Source: Streptomyces sp. A0958 (GTDB lineage Bacteria > Actinomycetota > Actinomycetes > Streptomycetales > Streptomycetaceae). From it: a DNA stretch of 64,000 nt. This document shows, piece after piece, positions 8,089 to 15,870 of this stretch. The notes beneath the pieces were generated by a model. That model had not been told where the DNA came from. It worked only from the letters and a program-made list of their open reading frames with translations, and searched no databases. The stretch lies in contig NZ_SSBK01000009.1 of NCBI RefSeq assembly GCF_004795035.1, positions 149,049 to 213,048 of the forward strand, in the 5' to 3' direction. Every line of letters starts with the position of its first letter. Position 1 is the stretch's first letter. Made by a program: the position numbers and the translations under genes.

Positions 8089-8823
8089 TCAGGTCCCCGG
8101 CTTGCGCCCGTACACGTAGACGTCGTCGCCGTTCTTCAACAGGCTCCAGTACGACTTCGCGTCCGCGGTACGCATGTTGACGCAGCCGTGCGACCCCGGC
8201 GGGTTCCACATCTTCACGCCGACCGCGTGGAACGCCTGGCCGCCGTCGAAGAACTGGGAGTACGGCATGGACACGTGGTAGATCGACGACACGTGGTTCT
8301 TGTGGCGCCAGTAGATCTTCTTGGCGCCGGTCCGGGTCTCGTACTTGTCGCGCCCGGTCCGCACCGGCACGGGCCCGAACTTCAGCTTCCTTCCGTCCTG
8401 AATCCAGCTGATCTGCCGGGTCAGGTCCACGCACGCGATGCGCCCCTTGCCGGTGGGGCACTTCCCGGCCTTGTTCGGGTTCTTGCCGGCCGCCCTCTGC
8501 GCGGTGAGCGTCTGCATGGTGCGCCAGGTGACGGTCCCCGCGTAACCGATGGCCGGGGTGACCCCGTACGTGCTCTGGAACGACCGGATCGCCTTGCAGT
8601 CGGCCGCGGACTGCTTGCCGTCCGCCTTCCGGTGCAGGTACTTCTCGACCTGCTTCTGGTACGGCCCCGTGGACGTCGTGCAGGACGCCGCCTGGGCGGT
8701 GCCGCCCGTACCGAGGACGAAGGCCGGTATCGCGGTCAGACCCGCGACGGACAGGACGAGCCCGCGCCGGACCCGTATGCCCCCCATGTCTCGTATGTTG
8801 CGCATGTTCTTCCTGACTCCCAT
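8089..8823 (-). CDS. Secreted L,D-transpeptidase with N-terminal peptidoglycan-binding region
   Basis: The enzyme cross-links peptidoglycan stems outside the membrane. An N-terminal signal peptide (basic MGVRKNMRNIR..., then LVLSVAGLTAIPAFVLG, cut after the Ala-rich stretch) precedes a region with a peptidoglycan-binding-like pattern (DCKAIRSFQSTYGVTPAIGYAGTVTWRTMQTL). The YkuD catalytic domain follows, with the hallmark SHGCVNMR carrying the nucleophilic Cys. The ATG at 8823 is preferred because AGGGGAG lies about 9 bases before it; a TTG three codons earlier is too close to that site. A second L,D-transpeptidase of another architecture lies at 60329. Confidence 0.9.
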   Translation of the reverse strand: MGVRKNMRNIRDMGGIRVRRGLVLSVAGLTAIPAFVLGTGGTAQAASCTTSTGPYQKQVEKYLHRKADGKQSAADCKAIRSFQSTYGVTPAIGYAGTVTWRTMQTLTAQRAAGKNPNKAGKCPTGKGRIACVDLTRQISWIQDGRKLKFGPVPVRTGRDKYETRTGAKKIYWRHKNHVSSIYHVSMPYSQFFDGGQAFHAVGVKMWNPPGSHGCVNMRTADAKSYWSLLKNGDDVYVYGRKPGT

Positions 8824-8908
8824 GTACGCCAACTCCCCTTCGTGCGCACTGCGGTGATTCCGCCTGCTAGATGCGCGAAGGGGAGCGGTTGGTTGTGCGC
8901 CGAATGTC

Positions 8909-10228
8909 TCAGTTGTGTACGGGGGCGGCCGACACGGGCCGCAGGCGTTCGGCGCGGGCGGCCCGCGTCCCGGACAACGTGATGGTCACGACACCGAGGA
9001 CCGCGAGCAGCCCCAGCGTGACCGTGCCCGCCCAGCCGCCCGCGTGGAAGGCGACCGCACCGAGCGTGCCTCCCGCGCTGGAGCCCAGGTAGTACGCCGA
9101 CTGGTACAGCGCGGAGGCCTGGGCGCGGCCCGTGGTCGCCGTACGGCTCACCGAGGACGAGGCGACCGCGTGCCCGGCGAAGAAGCCGGCCGTGATCAGG
9201 ACGAGGCCGAGGAGCACGGCGGCCAGCTGGTCGGCCAGCGAGAGCAGCAGACCGGCGGCCGTGGTCGAGACGGCGAGGTACAGCGCACCCCGGCGCCCGA
9301 GCCGGGCGACGAGCCGCCCGGCCGCGGCGGAGGAGACCGTACCGACCAGATAGACCAGGAAGATCGAGCCGACGATGCCCTGCGGAAGGTTGAACGGCGC
9401 CTCCACGAGCCGGTAGCCGATCACCGTGTAAACGGCACCGAACACCGTCATGAACAGCGCGCCGATCGCGTACAGCCGCCGCAGCAGCGGATTGGCGAGG
9501 TGCGCGCCCACGGTCTTCGCCAGGGCCTTCGGGTTCAGCGACCCGGGGGCGAAGTGCCGGGCGCGCGGCATCATGAAGTGGAAGACGACCGCGCAGACCA
9601 CGGCCAGCAGCCCGACCGCGCCGAGCGCCGCGCGCCAGCCCCACAGCTGGGCGATCCAGCCGGTGAGGATGCGGCCGCTCATCCCGCCGATACTGTTGCC
9701 GGCCACGAACAACCCGATCGCGGCGACGAGAGCCTTCGGCCGCACCTCTTCCGCCAGGTACGCCATCGCGGAGGCGGGCAGTCCGGCGAGCGCGGCGCCC
9801 TGGACGGCGCGCAGCGCGATCAGCCAGCCCAGGGACGGGGCGAACGGTACGAACAGCCCGACCGCCACCGCGACCACCAGCGAGGCGGTCATCATCTGCC
9901 GCCGCCCGAACCGCTCGGACAGCGCGCTCATCGGCAGTACGCACAGCGCCAGCGCGCCCGTCGCGGCGGAGACCGTCCAGCTCGCCTGCCCGGCCGTGGC
10001 GCCGAAGGAGGCGGAGACTGCGGGCAGCAGCGCCTGCGTGGAGTAGAGGAGTGCGAACGTCGCGACACCGGCGGCGAAGAGGGCGAAGCTCATCCGGCGG
10101 TAGCCGGGGCGCCCGGGTTCGAGCCGGTCCGCGGTGGCGGTCTCGGCTGCGACGGTGGCGATGACGGGGGACGACTGGGTCGAGGCGGCCACGGCGAGCG
10201 TGGACGCCCCGGTACTGGCAGGAGGCAT
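8909..10228 (-). CDS. MFS efflux transporter (YnfM-like)
   Basis: A 439-residue major facilitator transporter with twelve predicted helices. The loop between helices 2 and 3 has the MFS signature (LSERFGRRQMM) near residue 108. The first helix (FALFAAGVATFALLYSTQALLP) resembles YnfM/AraJ-type exporters. It is divergent from the LysR regulator, which probably controls it. Substrate cannot be inferred. Confidence 0.88.
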   Translation of the reverse strand: MPPASTGASTLAVAASTQSSPVIATVAAETATADRLEPGRPGYRRMSFALFAAGVATFALLYSTQALLPAVSASFGATAGQASWTVSAATGALALCVLPMSALSERFGRRQMMTASLVVAVAVGLFVPFAPSLGWLIALRAVQGAALAGLPASAMAYLAEEVRPKALVAAIGLFVAGNSIGGMSGRILTGWIAQLWGWRAALGAVGLLAVVCAVVFHFMMPRARHFAPGSLNPKALAKTVGAHLANPLLRRLYAIGALFMTVFGAVYTVIGYRLVEAPFNLPQGIVGSIFLVYLVGTVSSAAAGRLVARLGRRGALYLAVSTTAAGLLLSLADQLAAVLLGLVLITAGFFAGHAVASSSVSRTATTGRAQASALYQSAYYLGSSAGGTLGAVAFHAGGWAGTVTLGLLAVLGVVTITLSGTRAARAERLRPVSAAPVHN

Positions 10229-10291
10229 GCGACGAACGTAGGCCGGAGGTCATTCATGCGTCCAATGCACAAACAACGAATAATCAATCCC

Positions 10292-11242
10292 ATGGCGCAT
10301 CAACGCAGCTCACAGCCACGGCTGTCACAGAGCAGTTACGAAGAAGACATCCGCGCGGTCCTCGCGCCCCGCCTCGCCTACTTCGAGGCGGTCGCCCGCC
10401 ACGAGCACGTCACGCGCGCCGCACACGAGCTGGGCGTCCCGCAGTCCACACTTTCACGGGCCATGGTGAGGCTGGAGGACGACCTGGGCGTCGCCCTGTT
10501 CGCCCGCAAGGGCCGCACGGTCTCCCTCACCCCGGCCGGCCGCACCTTCCTCGGCTCGGCCGAGCGCGCTCTCGCCGAGGTGGAGAAGGCCGCCGACTCG
10601 GTACGCGCCGACGCCGACCCCACCGCGGGCAAGGTCGCCTTCGGCTTCCTCCACACGATGGGCTCCGAAACCGTCCCCGCCCTCATCCGCGCCTTCCGCG
10701 CCGACCACCCCCGGGTCCGCTTCCAGCTCGTCCAGAACTACGGCGAAGCCATGATCGAACGCCTCCGCGCCGGCGGCCTCGACCTCTGCCTCACCTCCCC
10801 GGTCCCGGACGCCCCCGACCTCGTCGCCCGCCGCCTGGACGAACAACGCCTGCGCCTGGTCGTCCCCGACGACCACCGCCTGGCCGCCCGCCGCCGCATC
10901 CGCCTCGCCGAAGCCGCCGACGAGACCTTCGTCACCCTCGAACCCGGCTACGGCCTCCGCCGCATCACGGACGACCTCTGCACGGAGGCCGGCTTCGTCC
11001 CCCGCGTCGCCTTCGAGGGCGAGGAGGCGGAGACCCTGCGCGGCCTGGTCGCGGCGGGCCTCGGCGTGGCCCTGCTCCCGCCCCCGGCGGTGGCCCGGCC
11101 GGGAGTGGTCGAGCTGACGGTGACGGCGCCCCGGGCGGTGCGGGAGATCGGGGTGGCTTGGCTGGACGGGCACCCGGATACGGCTCCGGTGGCGGCGTTC
11201 AAGCGGTTCTTGTTGTCGCGGCGGGGGAGTTTGCTGGGGTAG
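10292..11242 (+). CDS. LysR-family transcriptional regulator
   Basis: The 316 residues contain an N-terminal winged HTH (LAYFEAVARHEHVTRAAHELGVPQSTLSRAMVRLEDDLGVALFARKG) and a C-terminal periplasmic-binding-like effector domain starting with KVAFGFLHTMGSETVPALIRAF. Such genes usually control the divergent neighbour, here the MFS exporter. The start is ambiguous. GGAGGT at 10245-10250 is well placed for an ATG at 10256, which would leave only 27 bases between the divergent genes; ATG 10292 leaves 63 bases and matches the start I recall for relatives. The intergenic region would hold both promoters. Confidence 0.88.
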   Translation: MAHQRSSQPRLSQSSYEEDIRAVLAPRLAYFEAVARHEHVTRAAHELGVPQSTLSRAMVRLEDDLGVALFARKGRTVSLTPAGRTFLGSAERALAEVEKAADSVRADADPTAGKVAFGFLHTMGSETVPALIRAFRADHPRVRFQLVQNYGEAMIERLRAGGLDLCLTSPVPDAPDLVARRLDEQRLRLVVPDDHRLAARRRIRLAEAADETFVTLEPGYGLRRITDDLCTEAGFVPRVAFEGEEAETLRGLVAAGLGVALLPPPAVARPGVVELTVTAPRAVREIGVAWLDGHPDTAPVAAFKRFLLSRRGSLLG

Positions 11243-11483
11243 TGAGGGGTGCGCTGGACGTGGTCGGGGTCGACGGCTCCCGCCTCGCGGTTGGTGCGGT
11301 GGCGCCGGAGAGCACTGCCGAAGCGTCCCGAGGTACCCGGCACGGTGTGCGAATACTTCGCGGCCCGCCCCGGCCGAAGGTGTGGTCAGGGAAATTCTGA
11401 TGCGTGTGGGGGCCTTGGAGTTTGTCCCAGCCCACGTCTCCACATGTCTCGGAGCGGGTCACCAGCCCCCCTGCGGCCCCGAC

Positions 11484-11565
11484 GGATACCATCCCCGCGA
11501 GAGTGCGGGGAGCAGTTGTACGCGGCAGACTCGTCGGGGCCATCCCCGCTGTTGCGAGGAGCGGA
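11484..11565 (-). repeat. Two decayed type I-E CRISPR repeats (relic array)
   Basis: Read on the plus strand, 11488-11515 matches the array 1 repeat except for a 2-base insertion in the loop (AGAG for CG); both stem halves CCCCGC and GCGGGG are kept. A second copy at 11537-11565 matches about 23 of 29 positions. The 21 bases between them are shorter than the usual 32-base spacer. They lie 1.5 kb beyond the trailer end of array 1, in the same orientation, and look like a decayed piece of an older or longer array. Confidence 0.7.
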
Positions 11566-11570
11566 GGGGC

Positions 11571-11837
11571 TTACTTGCCTGCTCCGAGTATGCCTTGGAT
11601 GACGGTCCGGACGAATCGTGCCCCGTAGCCGCCACTTACCGATGCAAGGGTGCCGAGAAGAACGCATGCGCCGAGTAACCGGGCCACTTCATTGACGGAG
11701 GCTCCCGCCAGACTGAGAACCGTCCCGAGCGTGGCGATTACGCTCACCGTCACCGCTCGCGCCAGGGAGGCGCAGGGGTGCACCAAGTGGTCGGCATGTT
11801 GCGGTCTTTCTGCGGTGGTTCGCTGAGTGACGTCCAT
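11571..11837 (-). CDS. Hypothetical small membrane protein
   Basis: An 88-residue frame with two hydrophobic segments (residues about 26-46, ARAVTVSVIATLGTVLSLAGA, and 52-70, ARLLGACVLLGTLASVSGG) and a charged N-terminal third. I do not recognise the family. Its ribosome site is weak (GGAT before the ATG). Coding quality is uncertain because the region is less G/C-biased than its neighbours. It ends against the relic CRISPR repeats and starts near the broken regulatory genes, so it may be part of the same acquired segment. An alternative start 27 codons upstream (11918) adds no recognisable domain. Confidence 0.45.
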   Translation of the reverse strand: MDVTQRTTAERPQHADHLVHPCASLARAVTVSVIATLGTVLSLAGASVNEVARLLGACVLLGTLASVSGGYGARFVRTVIQGILGAGK

Positions 11838-12139
11838 CCGATCCTGCCTGTCTGAGGGTGCACGGTGTGCGCCGATGTGAGGCGAGGCTAGGGCAGGGTG
11901 AACAGACTCGTCGTTCAATCAAGGGCTTTGACGGGTTTTCGGCCAGCACATTGGCGTGATCGCTCGTTACGGACCAGCTGGAACTTGAGCAATCGCGACA
12001 TTTGCCCGTCTGGTCACTGCCGGCATGGTGGGGAAACCTCGTGGAGTGGCATGTCAGTGCGGCAATGGGCAGGGGTGCGGTTGCCGACCAACCCGGTCCA
12101 CGTCGCTGTCGCCGGAGACAAGACAGCCCCTGTGGCCGG
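11838..12139. other. Intergenic stretch without a supported gene
   Basis: About 300 bases with no convincing coding frame, hairpin or repeat. It separates the hypothetical membrane protein from the truncated ATP-binding gene. Confidence 0.4.
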
Positions 12140-12430
12140 TCAGAGGTGCTGCAAGCTGTTGAGCAGCCGAAGTAGTAACCGGGGATCGGACTGCGGCAGC
12201 AGAATGTTCGTAACTGCCCCGTTGACACGAGTCGGGAGCGGTGGAGCTGGGCCGTCCAAGGCCAGCTCGGCCCACACGACCTTGCCTCCTGTCTTCGGAA
12301 AGAAGTGGCCGGCGTGCATCGCGAGCGTTTCGACGATGATCAGCCCTCTCCCATCCTCCGCCCACTCCTCAGCGCCTCTTTGTGCTCGAACGGGCGGTTC
12401 CGGCGAGTTGTCCCACACTTGGGTGGTCAC
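12140..12430 (-). pseudogene. Truncated ATP-binding regulatory protein (RsbW-like HATPase)
   Basis: The 96 residues carry only the C-terminal half of a histidine-kinase-like ATPase of the RsbW/AbaA-neighbour type: VWDNSPEPP (the conserved D of the ATP-binding N/G1 region), then AEDGRGLIIVETLA (G2 box) and GGKVVWAELAL (last strand). The N-terminal half with the N-box is missing. The frame stays open upstream of the GTG but has no start codon or ATPase-like sequence. The 5' end lies within 60 bases of the truncated end of the divergent DUF5753 gene, so one deletion probably removed both starts. Confidence 0.65.
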
Positions 12431-12486
12431 GGAGCGGCCGTGACCATAGATGCCGAGGTGAACGAGAGGAGGTCGGGTCGGCTGTG

Positions 12487-12792
12487 ATGAAGGCGCAGCT
12501 TGAATCGCTGGTCGAAGACAGCCGACGAGCCAACGTGCAACTCCAGGTCCTGCCGAGGGAAGACCCCATGAACGCCTGCCTTTTCGGCCCGTTCGTGATC
12601 ATGGGTTTCCCGGCTTCCGCGGAGACTGAGATCGTTTATACGGAGTCACCTACCAGCACGCTGTATTACGAGGAGGTGCCCGACGTGGAGACATACACGA
12701 AGTTGTTCCGGCGGCTCAACATGGCGGCTGCAAACGTCAGCAAGTCTCGGGCGCTCATCACGGACGCCATAAGGGAAATGGGAAGATCATGA
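12487..12792 (+). pseudogene. Truncated WhiJ-like regulator (DUF5753 C-terminal part only)
   Basis: The 101 residues match the C-terminal part of DUF5753, the sensor half of actinobacterial XRE/WhiJ-type regulators: MKAQLESLVEDSRRANVQLQVLP, then FGPFVIMGFP, IVYTESPTSTLYYEE and a last helix with SRALITDAI. A complete relative has about 280 residues and begins with a helix-turn-helix, which is absent. Upstream sequence in other frames (VTIDAEVNERRSG ending at 12487) hints at further remnants with a frameshift. It overlaps the DUF397 gene by 4 bp (ATGA at 12789), as in intact modules, so the pair kept its coupling after the loss of the DNA-binding half. Confidence 0.65.
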
Positions 12793-13022
12793 AGCCGTGC
12801 GATGGGTTCTCTTCGGCTGCCGGAGTGGAGTGGGTGAAGTCCTCCTACTCGGGAAACAACGGAAATTGCGTAGAAGTGGCCGTGCTGCCTGACGGCGGTC
12901 GTGCACTGCGTGACAGTAAGAATGTCTATGGACCCATGCTGGTGATCACGGCTGATGAGTTCAGTGCCTTCTTGCGTGGTGTTGCGGCGTGGTGCTCAGC
13001 TGACAGTCAACCCGCGCACTGA
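12789..13022 (+). CDS. DUF397 protein
   Basis: The 77-residue product has the DUF397 core: EWVKSSYSGNNGNCVEVAVLPDGGRALRDSKN, then a strand/helix (LVITADEFSAFLRGV). DUF397 proteins are small partners of WhiJ/XRE-DUF5753 regulators in Streptomyces and probably modulate their DNA binding. The gene overlaps the truncated DUF5753 frame, so the usual partner is present but lacks its DNA-binding half. The stop lies 33 bases before the trailer end of CRISPR array 1. Confidence 0.85.
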   Translation: MKPCDGFSSAAGVEWVKSSYSGNNGNCVEVAVLPDGGRALRDSKNVYGPMLVITADEFSAFLRGVAAWCSADSQPAH

Positions 13023-13054
13023 CACTGTCTTGTACGGGTTCTCAGTGGGTCTCC

Positions 13055-15641
13055 GGGGCCATCCCCGCGCGTGCGGGGAGCAGACCGGCGTCGGCGGCGG
13101 TGCCGGACCGGGACCATCCCCGCGCGTGCGGGGAGCAGTTGGCGCTGGCGGATGGCGACGAGGTCGTCATGGGACCATCCCCGCGCGTGCGGGGAGCAGG
13201 GAACGTCCGCGCTCGGCGCCGCCGGGGTGCCGGGACCATCCCCGCGCGTGCGGGGAGCAGAAGTCGGCTGTGGGTCGGTCGCCTCGCGGCGTGGGACCAT
13301 CCCCGCGCGTGCGGGGAGGCAGGTCGCGGAGTACGCGGAGCAGATGACCCCGTTGGGACCATCCCCGCGCGTGCGGGGAGCAGGCCGTGCAGCGGCGCAG
13401 GACCGACTTGGGGTTGGGACCATCCCCGCGCGTGCGGGGAGCAGCAGGTGAGGTTCACTGCCTCTTCCGCGTCGTTGGGACCATCCCCGCGCGTGCGGGG
13501 AGCAGAACCCGCAAGGAGAACTGACTGTGGCCAACACGGGACCATCCCCGCGCGTGCGGGGAGCAGTTGTGGAAGACGTCGGCAGCCGCCTTCGCGACGG
13601 GACCATCCCCGCGCGTGCGGGGAGCAGTCGACCGCGTTCTTCCGGGCGCGGATCTTCTTGGGACCATCCCCGCGCGTGCGGGGAGCAGAACCCGGAGGCG
13701 CCGCCGCCCCAACCGGTGTCGGGACCATCCCCGCGCGTGCGGGGAGCAGATGCCGAGGCAGTACAGGACTCGGGCCTGTCGGGGACCATCCCCGCGCGTG
13801 CGGGGAGCAGTGAGCCTTGCCATTGATCACGCCTCCAGGACGGGGACCATCCCCGCGCGTGCGGGGAGCAGCCACCGCGGCCACCGCCAGGGCGGCGAAC
13901 ACGGGGACCATCCCCGCGCGTGCGGGGAGCAGCTCAGCACGGGCGGGCTGACGTTCCCGCTCATGGGACCATCCCCGCGCGTGCGGGGAGCAGGACGGTT
14001 TTGCCGAGGTCGGTGGCGGCCTGGCTGGGACCATCCCCGCGCGTGCGGGGAGCAGAAGCCCGGCCCGGTGACGTACGGCCGATTCAAGGGACCATCCCCG
14101 CGCGTGCGGGGAGCAGAATTTCCGAATTCTGCTCCGGGTGCCCGTCGAAGGACCATCCCCGCGCGTGCGGGGAGCAGACCAGCTGCTTATCCAGCTCGGT
14201 CACGGCGGGGGGACCATCCCCGCGCGTGCGGGGAGCAGTTGTCCAGCTCGGTCACGGCGTCGTTCCGGCGGGGACCATCCCCGCGCGTGCGGGGAGCAGA
14301 TTCCAGGCGATGCCCGTTGCCCTCATGGACAGGGACCATCCCCGCGCGTGCGGGGAGCAGTGCACTGGCATAAGGGTCTTTGTCCGGGGCATGGGACCAT
14401 CCCCGCGCGTGCGGGGAGCAGGAGGGGAAGTCCTCCAGGTACCGAGAGGAGTAGGGACCATCCCCGCGCGTGCGGGGAGCAGGCCTACAACGGCACTGGC
14501 AGGCCCGAACCGGTGGGACCATCCCCGCGCGTGCGGGGAGCAGATCAACAGTGATCGGCGTCACTGCCCTCGACCGGGACCATCCCCGCGCGTGCGGGGA
14601 GCAGGAACCGTCCGCCGCGGCCTGGGCGAGCCGGGCGGGACCATCCCCGCGCGTGCGGGGAGCAGGTCACCGGCCGGATCGGGCACACGCTCTCGGAGGG
14701 ACCATCCCCGCGCGTGCGGGGAGCAGGGCCGGGATGCTGACCGGATCGATGGCCGGCAGGGACCATCCCCGCGCGTGCGGGGAGCAGCTGGACGTACGGT
14801 GTCGCGGCGAGCGGCGGCAGGGACCATCCCCGCGCGTGCGGGGAGCAGGAGCGGGGGCTTGGGCATGGTCTGCTCCGTTCGGGACCATCCCCGCGCGTGC
14901 GGGGAGCAGTGTGACGAAGCAGCAACAGTCACACACGTACCGGGACCATCCCCGCGCGTGCGGGGAGCAGAAGGGTAAGGGCCTCGCCGGCGCCATGCTC
15001 CAGGGACCATCCCCGCGCGTGCGGGGAGCAGGTCGTGGAACCGTCGACGCCGATCGCGCCGCTGGGACCATCCCCGCGCGTGCGGGGAGCAGGTGGAGCG
15101 GGCCACGAACCGGACGTAGATGTCGGGACCATCCCCGCGCGTGCGGGGAGCAGACCAGCGAGTTGCCGGCGACGTAGTGCTGCGAGGGACCATCCCCGCG
15201 CGTGCGGGGAGCAGTGTGTCTCCTTCGAATGTGGATGTGGTTACCGGGGACCATCCCCGCGCGTGCGGGGAGCAGATGCGGCCGGCGGTCTCGGCCTTGA
15301 TGCTCCCGGGACCATCCCCGCGCGTGCGGGGAGCAGCAACGGGAATGTTTGGAAAGGCGGCGGATTGGGGGACCATCCCCGCGCGTGCGGGGAGCAGGAG
15401 AGGCTGCCGAAGAACAGTGAGCTGCGGCCGGGACCATCCCCGCGCGTGCGGGGAGCAGAACCCCTCCCGTGACCACCTCTGAGGCTTACCGGGACCATCC
15501 CCGCGCGTGCGGGGAGCAGCCCCATTAACGTCGCAGACTACAGTCATGACAGGGACCATCCCCGCGCGTGCGGGGAGCAGTTCGCACCGCCGAACGTCAG
15601 TGATCCCATGGTGGGACCATCCCCGCGCGTGCGGGGAGCAG
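13055..15641 (-). CRISPR. CRISPR array 1, type I-E, 43 repeats and 42 spacers
   Basis: Forty-three 29-base repeats are spaced every 61 bases, with mostly 32-base spacers. In crRNA orientation (minus strand) each repeat starts CTGCTCCCCGC, has ACGC in the centre and ends GGGGATGGTCCC; the inverted stem CCCCGC/GCGGGG forms the Cas6e hairpin. Irregularities: the leftmost repeat (13055-13083) has one change and its spacer is only 26 bases; the repeat at 13293 has a 1-base insertion; the spacer at 13994-14026 is 33 bases; the repeat at 14149 has a changed border base. The leader is at the right end, beside cas3, and the decayed repeat is at the left, so the newest spacers should be on the right. 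Confidence 0.98.
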
Positions 15642-15720
15642 ACTGCGTGACCTGCGACTTTAGTCGGCGGGGCCGGGGTTTCTGACCACTTTCATGCAAT
15701 CCGACATAACGACCTCAAGG
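15642..15720 (-). promoter_or_regulatory. Leader of CRISPR array 1
   Basis: On the minus strand, TAAAGTCGCAGGTCA (15648-15662) lies 6 bases before the first repeat, and TGAAAGTGGT (15685-15694) lies 22 bases further upstream. Both motifs occur with exactly the same 22-base and 6-base spacing before array 2. They are likely sites for leader-anchored spacer insertion, possibly with a DNA-bending host protein, and part of the array promoter. The A/T-rich stretch up to about 15770 probably carries the promoter. Confidence 0.8.
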
Positions 15721-15870
15721 TGCTCATTGATGGGCTAAGTAGCGCAAGTCGAAGGGGCATTGTATAGGCGACCTGCCATCCTCGCGGCCATCCTCCCCAA
15801 CTCACCCGGTATTCGCACGAGTTTCATCGTATGACCATCCTGCCCCGCCCGCCCCCTGTATCCGTCTCCC
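15721..15870. promoter_or_regulatory. Divergent promoter region, array 1 leader / cas operon
   Basis: This gap separates the minus-strand array leader from the plus-strand cas3 start and must hold the cas operon promoter. TTGTATAGGCG at about 15758-15768 and the A/T-rich ATTCGCACGAGTTTCATC at about 15811 are possible elements. No operator palindrome is evident. Confidence 0.4.

Noticed and set aside
8736..10253. 505-residue frame overlapping the MFS gene on the same strand
   Set aside because: It is a shifted frame of the transporter gene (Arg/Gly/Ala-rich), and the transporter frame has clear membrane helices and motifs.
13007..15559. Long open frames on both strands across CRISPR array 1
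   Set aside because: They are translations of the 61-base repeat unit (peptides such as GTIPARAGS and PRTRGDGP recurring every 20 residues) and have no other coding support.
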